Assembly: GCA_964639665.1 (NCBI GenBank)
Contig: CAZXEU010000008.1
Span: 1 to 26,947 of the forward strand
Source of the DNA: CAZXEU01 sp964639665
GTDB lineage: Bacteria > Bacteroidota > Rhodothermia > Rhodothermales > Bin80
Direction: 5' to 3'
DNA: 26,947 nt
The translations under genes and the position numbers were made by a program. Positions 15,587 through 22,277 of the stretch are shown here, piece by piece. The stretch's first letter is position 1; each line of letters begins with the position of its first letter. The notes under the pieces were generated by a model. The model saw only the letters and a list, made by a program, of their open reading frames with translations, did not search any database and was not told the DNA's origin.

Positions 15587-15884
15587 TCTTGCGAACTGCG
15601 AGCCATCGGATTTCCAATCCGATACCAATTACCAGGAACACCAGAAAGGCACTCAGAAATGGTATCCTTTGCACGGGCAGCAAGAGGACAATGGCAGCTA
15701 TCGCCCCGAGGGCGACCGCCATGCGTCCGAGCATGCCTCCGAATACTATGATCATGAACACGCGCTGATTCTGACGCAGCGCCGACTTGGTCACCAACAT
15801 GCTTGAGGCTGCGTAGAGGAGACCCAAGGCACATCCGGCGCCTACACTCCCCCACCACGTTGCAAGTCCCATCATGCGGGCCAA
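15570..15884 (-). CDS. Small membrane protein, ATP synthase subunit I-like (AtpI)
   Basis: A 104-residue protein with about four hydrophobic segments and little else, directly upstream of atpB and overlapping it by 17 bases. Its size, the G-x-x-x-G-rich first helix (WGSVGAGCALGLLYAAS) and its position match the subunit I/AtpR-like membrane proteins. These proteins assist assembly of the c ring or supply ions in other bacteria. Sequence in this group is poorly conserved, so the call rests largely on position and topology. Confidence 0.7.
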   Translation of the reverse strand: MARMMGLATWWGSVGAGCALGLLYAASSMLVTKSALRQNQRVFMIIVFGGMLGRMAVALGAIAAIVLLLPVQRIPFLSAFLVFLVIGIGLEIRWLAVRKNEISG

Positions 15885-15964
15885 TCAAACACGCCAGCGC
15901 CAATCGGGAGCCTGCCCGGCCGACAATCAGGGGTGAATTCTATGTGAATGAAGCCGGTGAGGGG

Positions 15965-16201
15965 CTACTTGCGGCCAGGGCGAAACACTCCCGCGACGTA
16001 CAGCAGACGCACGAGAACGAAGACGATGCCGGAGACCGCTCCGCTTACCAGCATCCAGGGCTCCGTTCCCAGCTTACGGTCTGCCAATAACCCGGCGCCG
16101 ACACAGACAACCATGGTCATGGCCACCTGAATGCCAAGACTGACGTGCCGCGAGGCCGCCAATGGGATCCCACGTCCTTTTCTGGAACTCCGTTCATGCA
16201 C
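15965..16201 (-). CDS. atpZ: AtpZ/AtpI-family small membrane protein at the head of the ATP synthase cluster
   Basis: A 78-residue protein with two membrane helices, about residues 22-40 and 48-68. The pattern G-I-Q-V-A-M-T, followed by GLLADRKLGTEPWMLVSGAV, is the AtpZ/AtpI signature (small residues, then D-x-x-L-G-T-x-P-W). Such proteins accompany ATP synthase genes and have been linked to Mg2+/Ca2+ transport or assembly. It starts six bases after the bactofilin stop and ends 80 bases before the subunit I-like gene. Confidence 0.88.
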   Translation of the reverse strand: MHERSSRKGRGIPLAASRHVSLGIQVAMTMVVCVGAGLLADRKLGTEPWMLVSGAVSGIVFVLVRLLYVAGVFRPGRK

Positions 16202-16207
16202 CGAAGG

Positions 16208-16702
16208 CTACGAAGCGGCTGCCCTGGATACGTCATGGCGCAGCATGTCCAGCTGTGCCACCGTTCCGCTTTCCTTGGATTCGGCTTCTCTCTTGACGAT
16301 CTGGCCGCTGTGTCCCATTTGACACTCTCCGTTGAAAGTGGCCCCTTCTTCAACGATGAGCCTCGATGACTTGATGGTCCCTTCAACAACAGCCGAGCTG
16401 GACAGGAACACCCGCTCTGAAACGATCAGGTTTCCTTCCACACGCCCGGCTATCTTCGCGTGATCGCTCTGGACTTCACCGTCGATGCTTCCCTCGCTGG
16501 CCACGATGCAGCAACCCTTGATCCGCAGCTGACCACTCACACGGCCCGACACTCGGATATCCGACTCCGCGGAAATGATGCCTTCGATCTGCGTGCCCTC
16601 GGCAATTATGTTCACTTTCGGGGATGCGGTTGCCGAAGAATGTCTTTCAGCCATGGGATCCGCATCGGCGCTGTTTCCAAAGAGGGCCATCGGAGTGCTC
16701 AT
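16208..16702 (-). CDS. Bactofilin family polymer-forming cytoskeletal protein
   Basis: A 164-residue protein whose middle (about residues 30-140) is a run of short beta-strand repeats with regularly spaced V/I and G, for example IEGIISAESDIRVSGRVSGQ and KIAGRVEGNLIVSERVFL. This is the right-handed beta-helix of bactofilins (DUF583). The flanking tails are disordered and polar. Bactofilins assemble into membrane-associated filaments that position cell-wall enzymes. The M23 peptidase gene lies immediately upstream on the same strand (117-base gap), a recurring partnership, and atpZ lies six bases downstream. A second in-frame ATG at 16690 is an alternative start. Confidence 0.93.
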   Translation of the reverse strand: MSTPMALFGNSADADPMAERHSSATASPKVNIIAEGTQIEGIISAESDIRVSGRVSGQLRIKGCCIVASEGSIDGEVQSDHAKIAGRVEGNLIVSERVFLSSSAVVEGTIKSSRLIVEEGATFNGECQMGHSGQIVKREAESKESGTVAQLDMLRHDVSRAAAS

Positions 16703-16819
16703 CAGGTTTGTGAGTGTGTACGCCGCAAAATGGGGAGTGTTGCTGGGCTACCGTGCCACGGATTGGGAGGTTCTTTGGCGTAGGGTATCCGGAATGTAGA
16801 GCGTACTTGCGACAATTTC

Positions 16820-17761
16820 CTACAGGTCCAGCAGGTAAAGGCTCGGATCTTGCGCAAGGCCGTTGTTCCAGATCTCCAGATGCAGGTGTGGACCGGAAGA
16901 ATACTCTCCCGTATCGCCGCTCGCGGCAATGGCTTCCCTTTGCCTTACCCGGTCTCCCACACGCTTTAGCAGCCGCTGGTTGTGCTTGTAGACCGACACG
17001 AAGCCATCCGCGTGCTGGACGGCTATTTCATAGCCACCCGTCTGGCTCCAGTCCGCGAATACTACATAGCCGTCTCCGATTGCGCGCACCGGCGTCTCCA
17101 AGCTTGTAGCAATGTCAATGCCGAAGTGTCCGGCTCGAGCGTCGAAGCCGCGCGCCAGAAAGCCGCTCACCGGTGCCAGCGTCGGGAACTCCAGGCTGGT
17201 AAGGTATTGTCGGCTGTCCGGCACCAGGAGAGCGGAAGTTTCCGTCGCGGCGGGCATCTGCGATACGGTCAGGGCCGGCTGTTCGTGGTCCGGCCAGTTC
17301 TCGGATACCGAAACGGCGAAGCTCTGATTGAACCCGGTGTCAGGCGCCTGTGAGCCATCGCCTTCGGGTTGCTGCCCCTGCAGCTCGCCGGTAAGCAGCA
17401 CGCGGAGCTGCGCCAGGTATTGCTCCTGCACGGCGAGTGAGTCTTCGAGAGCCGACAGCCTCATTTCCGTCAGCGTAGCCATGCGCCGTGCATCTGACGT
17501 GCAGCGGCCCGGTACCAATGCTCTCATCGGCGTATATGCCAGGAGTACAAATACAATGGCAAAGTAAAGGACAAGGAATATGCCTAGTGCGACGCGCACA
17601 TGGTTTGGCTGGACCTGGTACAGCCGGGACTGGATGGTCGGATCATCGTCCACGACAATGATCGTGCGCGTGGATTCCGTACGGTCGACAAGGTCGCGGC
17701 CGAATTGCCAGTTGTGAATCAGAAGCCTGATAATGGAGCCGAACACGTGTTTGTGATTCAA
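16820..17761 (-). CDS. Membrane-anchored M23 (LytM-type) metallopeptidase
   Basis: A peptidoglycan endopeptidase-like protein of about 313 residues. A cytoplasmic N-terminal stretch leads to one membrane helix (about 58-76), a short coiled-coil region (about 92-122), a variable linker, and a C-terminal M23 domain (about 190-313). The zinc and catalytic residues are present: H212 and D216 in GHFGID, H260 in VYKH, and H292/H294 in GPHLHLE. The enzyme should therefore be active on cell-wall cross-links in the periplasm. The start is uncertain: the frame offers TTG at 17761 and GTG at 17746 but no ATG before the membrane helix, and neither start has a Shine-Dalgarno sequence. Placement before bactofilin suggests a cell-shape role. 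Confidence 0.9.
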   Translation of the reverse strand: MNHKHVFGSIIRLLIHNWQFGRDLVDRTESTRTIIVVDDDPTIQSRLYQVQPNHVRVALGIFLVLYFAIVFVLLAYTPMRALVPGRCTSDARRMATLTEMRLSALEDSLAVQEQYLAQLRVLLTGELQGQQPEGDGSQAPDTGFNQSFAVSVSENWPDHEQPALTVSQMPAATETSALLVPDSRQYLTSLEFPTLAPVSGFLARGFDARAGHFGIDIATSLETPVRAIGDGYVVFADWSQTGGYEIAVQHADGFVSVYKHNQRLLKRVGDRVRQREAIAASGDTGEYSSGPHLHLEIWNNGLAQDPSLYLLDL

Positions 17762-17834
17762 GGTTGTCGTGCAGACTTGGCGCCTAAGGTGGCCGCCTGG
17801 GCTACCCGCAGAGGCTCCACGCCGATCCGTATGC

Positions 17835-18113
17835 CTAGCAGAACTTGATGGCCCTTACGCTTTCCGACCCGAGCTGCTCGTTTAGCCGGCATAGCCATTC
17901 ACTACGGCGCATGTGCAACTCCTGGCGCCAGATTGCAGACGAGAGCCGCACGTAAAGCGTACCGCCCTTGACCCAGGTTTGGTCCGTTACACTGTTGATG
18001 CTCGGTCCTGCAATGGCAGACCACGCGTTGACTATGCGGACTTCCTCGATTCCCTTGCGCAATCCGAGACGATCAATCGCTGCGCGGAGCGCGGTGCCAA
18101 TGTGTTGCGCCAT
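17835..18113 (-). CDS. DUF721/DciA-like protein
   Basis: A 92-residue protein matching the DUF721 pattern. It has W-x-x-I-A-G near residue 31, then WVKGGTLYVRLSSAIWRQEL (strand, then S-x-x-W-x-x-E-L), and LNEQLGSESVRAIKF at the end. DciA proteins of this family are the ancestral loaders or activators of the DnaB replicative helicase in bacteria lacking DnaC. Short forms such as this one are common outside Proteobacteria, and whether they all load helicase is not settled. It is the first gene of the minus-strand run and is divergent from the glutamyl-Q synthetase gene 100 bases away. Confidence 0.85.
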   Translation of the reverse strand: MAQHIGTALRAAIDRLGLRKGIEEVRIVNAWSAIAGPSINSVTDQTWVKGGTLYVRLSSAIWRQELHMRRSEWLCRLNEQLGSESVRAIKFC

Positions 18114-18213
18114 ACTTTATGATCGGGTCATCGATTGCATACTAATTTCGTCAAGATTCCGGCGCGCTTCAACCTGCTCAAACCGCCCCAAGGCTTGGGC
18201 GTTCACCGACTCC
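18114..18213. promoter_or_regulatory. Divergent promoter region between the DciA-like gene and gluQ
   Basis: One hundred bases separate two divergent starts. On the plus strand TATGAT at 18118-18123 resembles a -10 box. On the minus strand TTGACG at 18154-18149 resembles a -35 box. Neither has a convincing partner at standard spacing. The call is by position. Confidence 0.3.
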
Positions 18214-19209
18214 ATGGGTAGCTCGCTACAGGCTCCTTGCGGGCGGTACGCTCCGTCACCTACCGGACCATTGCACGTCGGCGGTGCAAGGACTGCGCTT
18301 GCAGCGTGGTTGTCTGTGCACGCCGCGGGAGGCACCTTCCTCTTACGGATGGAAGACCTGGACAGCCTTCGAGCGGTTCCGGGAATGGCTGAAGACATCC
18401 TGGAGGACCTTGACTGGCTGGGTATCGACTGGGACGCTGGTCCTGATTCGGACGCGTCCTACGTGCAATCCCGGCGAGCAAGGCTGTACGAGGAAGCCCT
18501 TTATTCCTTGTGGGTCCAAGACAGACTCTTTCCCTGCGCACATTCTCGTAAGGACCTTCGCCGGCTGGCGACGGCTCCCCACGGAAGTCCTCTCGGTTCA
18601 CCATACCCGGCCGCGCTGCGCCCGCAACGACTTGCGCCCGACTGGTTCAGGCGTTACCAGGACGGCCAGACTTCCCTGCGCTTCAAGGTGTCGGGCAATC
18701 CTGTCATGTTTGAGGACCGCGTGCACGGCACCGTGTGCGAAAACGTCTCGGAGTCTGTGGGAGACTTTGTTGTCAAGCGGCGTGATGGCGTGTATGCCTA
18801 TCAGCTGGCAGTTGTGGTCGATGACCTCCAGATGGGAATTACCGAAGTCGTGCGGGGTCACGACCTCATCACGTCGACGGCCCGGCAGATCCAGCTCATT
18901 GAGGCGCTTGGCAGCGCACCGCCCGCCTACGCCCATGTACCACTGGTCGTGGCGCCTGACGGCACCAAGCTCTCCAAGCGGCACGGCAGCCTTGCAATAC
19001 GGGCGCTGCGTGCAGAGGGAGTGCGCGCTGGTGACTTGCTGGGCTATCTGGCGTATTCATTGGGGCTACGCCCTGAACCTTCGTTCTGCCGGGCTGCCGA
19101 TCTGGTGGCCGAGTTTTCCTGGCAACGCGTGCGCAAGGACCCCTGGGTGTTCCCGGGCGGTACTTTCGCCCGTAAGGGTACCGCATGGCACCGTGTTACT
19201 TCGGCGTAA
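18214..19209 (+). CDS. gluQ: Glutamyl-Q tRNA(Asp) synthetase
   Basis: A truncated glutamyl-tRNA synthetase paralogue of 331 residues that lacks the anticodon-binding domain and attaches glutamate to queuosine 34 of tRNA(Asp). Class I motifs are present: YAPSPTGPLHVGG with HVGG at residues 21-24 (HIGH-type), and KLSKR at 252-256 (KMSKS-type). The segment RMEDLD, the helix EDLDWLGIDWD and the motif VVRGHDLITSTARQI are typical. The zinc site appears lost: C108 is followed by H110 instead of a second cysteine, and the later Y-x3-C is Y131 followed by L135. The frame is open from 17968, but the upstream part is antisense to the DciA-like gene, so the ATG at 18214 is chosen. Confidence 0.92.
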   Translation: MGSSLQAPCGRYAPSPTGPLHVGGARTALAAWLSVHAAGGTFLLRMEDLDSLRAVPGMAEDILEDLDWLGIDWDAGPDSDASYVQSRRARLYEEALYSLWVQDRLFPCAHSRKDLRRLATAPHGSPLGSPYPAALRPQRLAPDWFRRYQDGQTSLRFKVSGNPVMFEDRVHGTVCENVSESVGDFVVKRRDGVYAYQLAVVVDDLQMGITEVVRGHDLITSTARQIQLIEALGSAPPAYAHVPLVVAPDGTKLSKRHGSLAIRALRAEGVRAGDLLGYLAYSLGLRPEPSFCRAADLVAEFSWQRVRKDPWVFPGGTFARKGTAWHRVTSA

Positions 19210-19241
19210 GCGGTCGCGACTTTCCGATTAGAGGCACTTGT

Positions 19242-20633
19242 ATGGGTATTCGACTGGTCAGTATACTTTCGGCAGTGCTCCTGTTGCCGACTGCAGGGGA
19301 GCTGGCGGCTCAGGACACGCTCCATGTAGGGCTTCGGGATGTCATTGAGCAGGCACTTGGAGCCAGTCCGGAGTTAGGCACCCTGCGGGCAGACCAGGAT
19401 TTCGCGGAGGCCCGTAGCGACCTGGCGCGGGCCGGACGATTCCTGACAGATTTCAGCAGCAACAGTGCTCTTTCCCTGGCGCCGGGTGTAAGCAACCCCA
19501 ACGGCGTAGATCCCCAGGCGCTGTATCTGGATCCTGCCGTGCGCAATGACTTCTCCAGCCTCGCACCGTTTGCATATGCAGATGTGAGCCTCGCGCAGCC
19601 GCTGTACACGTGGGGACAATTGGGTGCTAGTCTCGAAGCCGCGGCCTACGGCGCCGATGTAGCGGCTGCGGCAGTAGCCGGAAAGGAGCGAGAAGTTGCG
19701 TTGCGAGCCGCCGAACTTTATTTCAGCGTGCTTCTGGCAGAAGACTTTGTGCGGCTGACCGGCCGGGCTGGAGACATCGTCGAGCAGGCGAAAAGCGAGA
19801 TCGCCCGGCTGCTGGAGGAGGGCAGTCCGGATGTTGACGAAGCCGAGCGCTATCAGGTATTGATTACGGAACAGGAATTCGGTCGCCGGGTGGCGGAAGT
19901 GGCCGAGCAGCGAGAGGTTGCGTACGCCGGGCTTCGCCGTCAGCTAATGCTGCAGGAATCGATCGCGCTGGTCCCCTCAGATATGGCCCTGGAGCCGCTG
20001 ACGTTCGAATTGGACGATCTGGGCTCGTATATGGCGGCGGCACTCGAGCGGCCAGTGGTGCAGCAGGCCCGTGCCGGTTTGGCAGCACGCAATGCCCTGG
20101 TGCGCGCTGCACGGGCAGACTATTACCCCCAGGTCGTGCTGGTTGCCTCGGCCAGCATTAGCGGAGCGGCCGGTAGATACCGCCAGCCCAATCCGTACGT
20201 GAGCGACGGGTTTCGAGCTGCGCGTGCACGCACGGGAGTCGGCATCCGGCAGAAGCTGAACTTCGCCCAGACCCGGGCAAAGGTTGCCCAGGCTCGCGCT
20301 GAACTGGAGGCAGTCGATTACCGGCTGCAGGCTGCAGAACAGTACGTATTGTTTGAGACGGAAGCGGCGTGGCGCGAGGTTCGGGTCAAGCAGGCAGCAC
20401 TGGTGGCCCAGGACTCTTCCTTGGCCATAACCAAGGAGTGGCTTCGCGTGGAGTACATCAATTTCGACCTGGAGCTGGGCGACACGGAAAACCTGGTCAA
20501 GGCCGTGCGGGCAAACCTGGAGCTTGAGGCTCGTTACCTGGAAGCCGTACGCGATTACAACATGGCTGTGTTCAGGCTTCTGGCCGCTGCCGGGCTGCTG
20601 CGAACCGGAGGCGCCGCAATCCTGTTGGAATGA
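19242..20633 (+). CDS. TolC-like outer membrane efflux protein
   Basis: A 463-residue secreted protein with a signal peptide (residues 1 to about 22, ending GELAAQD) and two outer-membrane-efflux repeats. Long helical stretches rich in A, E, R and Q alternate with beta segments. VSLAQPLYTWGQLGASLEAA and VGIRQKLNFAQTRAKVAQA are the characteristic strand-turn-helix elements of the two halves. It should form a trimeric channel across the outer membrane, which confirms a diderm cell. The frame extends to 19185, overlapping gluQ, but the ATG at 19242 begins the signal peptide and is preceded by AGAGG at 19230-19234. It starts 32 bases after gluQ and ends 21 bases before the MlaC-like gene. Confidence 0.93.
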   Translation: MGIRLVSILSAVLLLPTAGELAAQDTLHVGLRDVIEQALGASPELGTLRADQDFAEARSDLARAGRFLTDFSSNSALSLAPGVSNPNGVDPQALYLDPAVRNDFSSLAPFAYADVSLAQPLYTWGQLGASLEAAAYGADVAAAAVAGKEREVALRAAELYFSVLLAEDFVRLTGRAGDIVEQAKSEIARLLEEGSPDVDEAERYQVLITEQEFGRRVAEVAEQREVAYAGLRRQLMLQESIALVPSDMALEPLTFELDDLGSYMAAALERPVVQQARAGLAARNALVRAARADYYPQVVLVASASISGAAGRYRQPNPYVSDGFRAARARTGVGIRQKLNFAQTRAKVAQARAELEAVDYRLQAAEQYVLFETEAAWREVRVKQAALVAQDSSLAITKEWLRVEYINFDLELGDTENLVKAVRANLELEARYLEAVRDYNMAVFRLLAAAGLLRTGGAAILLE

Positions 20634-20654
20634 TCCACCTGCTTTAGGAAGAAG

Positions 20655-21263
20655 ATGAAGTCTCTCTGTGGCCGACCGGCGTTGGTCTTTGCGGCGTGTT
20701 CCTTTTTTACGGCATCGGCGATGGCGCAGGGCTCCGCCAGCGAGGTTCGGCAATTCCTTGAGCAGCGGGACCTGCAGATCAAGGCTGCAGTAGGCGCGCT
20801 CGAGACCGAAGACTCAAGCCAGAACCGCGAGCGTGCTGCCGAACTCATAAACGAGCGCATCGACTTTGCCGAAATGGGCCGGCTGGCGCTGGGCCCACAC
20901 TACGAAGACCTGTCAGCGGCGGACCAGGAGCGCTTTGTCTCGACTTTTGCGGCGATCGTCAGATCGCAGGCCCTTTCCGATCTCAGCGTCTACCGCGCTA
21001 GCGTGACCTACGATTCTGTGCGCGTAACGGGAGCGAACGCCTTTGTACGAACCCGTGCAAACGTGTCCGGGACGATGCTTGAGGTCGATTATCTCCTTTA
21101 CCACCAGGAGGATGGCTGGTGGCTTTACGATATAGTAATCGACGGCGTAGGAACGGTCGACGGCTACTCCGTCTCGTTCCGGAGTTATATCCGCAAGCGC
21201 GGGTTCGAACGGTTCATGCAGAGCCTTGAGAACCGGTTGAGCAGATTGGGCCAGCAGCCTTAG
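20655..21263 (+). CDS. MlaC/Ttg2D-family periplasmic phospholipid-binding protein
   Basis: A 202-residue secreted protein with a signal peptide ending near ASAMAQG (residues 20-26). The mature part matches the MlaC/toluene-tolerance family: the helix RIDFAEMGRLALGPHYEDLS, the segment ERFVSTFAAIVRSQALSDL, and the strands MLEVDYLLYHQEDGWWLYDI and VIDGVGTVDGYSVSFRSYI. MlaC shuttles phospholipids between the outer membrane complex and the inner-membrane MlaFEDB transporter. No mlaD, mlaE or mlaF is present in the window. An AGGAAG ribosome-binding site lies just upstream of the ATG. It is translationally close to the TolC-like gene, suggesting a shared envelope role. Confidence 0.9.
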   Translation: MKSLCGRPALVFAACSFFTASAMAQGSASEVRQFLEQRDLQIKAAVGALETEDSSQNRERAAELINERIDFAEMGRLALGPHYEDLSAADQERFVSTFAAIVRSQALSDLSVYRASVTYDSVRVTGANAFVRTRANVSGTMLEVDYLLYHQEDGWWLYDIVIDGVGTVDGYSVSFRSYIRKRGFERFMQSLENRLSRLGQQP

Positions 21264-21325
21264 CGCGAGGGCGCCCCAGCGCAGGGGGGCGTATCTTTCT
21301 CGCGTTGCTTTCAGCCCATTGGCGC

Positions 21326-22273
21326 GTGGGGAAAGAAGGATACGTACTGCATTCGTACGGCAAGGAGGCATACCTGCGTCACGCGCTGACGTGCTTGGTG
21401 ACGCTGCGTCGGCATGACAAAGATCGTCCGGTGGCCTTGTACTGCTCCGACAGGCACCGGCATGTTCTGCGCAGGCAGGGGTTACTCCGCCTCTTTAGCC
21501 TGGTCGAAGTTCTTCCGGCGGAGCATCGCTCGATCGTCGGATTCAAGCACCATTTGCACCGGTTCATGCCATTCGACCGATGCCTTTACACAGACTCCGA
21601 TATGGTCTGGTGCCGGAATCCGGATCCGCTCTGGACCCAGCTCTCTGTTTATCCCTTTACGGCTACGGGCCTTGAGCGCGCCGATTTCTATTTTGGGGGG
21701 CCAAAGAGCCTGAGCGTGATCGGAGACGTGTTGCGCAACAGGCGCCAGCGCACGCTGGCCGCCTTTGGCCTGACGTACTTGCCGCGCGTACAGGCCGGCA
21801 TGATATATGCCCGGGACCGTGCGAGTGCGCGCAGTGTATGTGCCGAAGCGTCCAGCTTCCTCGCGCGGCACTCCGAGACCCATTTTCGTACGCGATTCAG
21901 CGAGGGCCGCGCCGAGGAGTCCTGTGAATGGAGTTTGGCGATGGCGATGAGCAGGCTGTCTCTGCCAACCTATCCGTGGTATCAGGGGCTGAACAGTCCG
22001 CAACTGGACTACATTCCCGGCATGACAAAGCACACCAGGGATTTTGAGGAAGTCTCCTGCCTCTACTATTGCGACCGATTCATCTACGAAATCAGGGGCC
22101 TACGCAACGAACGAATCCGCTCTTTCCTGCTGAGGGCTTTCAGCCGTCTTTTGCGGCGCAAGGACTGGCTTCATGTTACGCCCTATGTCCTTCACTTCAG
22201 CTGGCTGCACGCCAAGCGTCCATTCCACATGCTGGCGGACAGGATCTGGGCTGACGTGACGGCTTCCGGATAA
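21326..22273 (+). CDS. Glycosyltransferase-like protein with a DxD motif (GT-A fold, GT8-like)
   Basis: About 315 residues with a GT-A style N-terminus: YVLHSYGKEAYLRHALTCLV, then RPVALYCSD, then FDRCLYTDSDMVWCRNPD. The last contains the metal/nucleotide-sugar motif D90-S-D92. GMIYARD and NSPQLDYIPG in the middle are compatible with family 8-like transferases or related nucleotide-diphospho-sugar transferases. No membrane helix is evident; the C-terminus is rich in R, L and W. Donor and acceptor are unknown, with lipopolysaccharide or capsule sugars being plausible. The frame opens at a TTG (21305), but the GTG at 21326 gives the family-like N-terminus; neither has a well-placed ribosome-binding site. 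It converges on the membrane-protein gene, four bases away. Confidence 0.75.
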   Translation: MGKEGYVLHSYGKEAYLRHALTCLVTLRRHDKDRPVALYCSDRHRHVLRRQGLLRLFSLVEVLPAEHRSIVGFKHHLHRFMPFDRCLYTDSDMVWCRNPDPLWTQLSVYPFTATGLERADFYFGGPKSLSVIGDVLRNRRQRTLAAFGLTYLPRVQAGMIYARDRASARSVCAEASSFLARHSETHFRTRFSEGRAEESCEWSLAMAMSRLSLPTYPWYQGLNSPQLDYIPGMTKHTRDFEEVSCLYYCDRFIYEIRGLRNERIRSFLLRAFSRLLRRKDWLHVTPYVLHFSWLHAKRPFHMLADRIWADVTASG

Positions 22274-22277
22274 GGGC

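Noticed and set aside
19977..20753. A 258-codon minus-strand frame opposite the TolC-like and MlaC-like genes
   Set aside because: It is antisense to two genes with signal peptides, ribosome-binding sites and family motifs; its translation has no recognisable domain.
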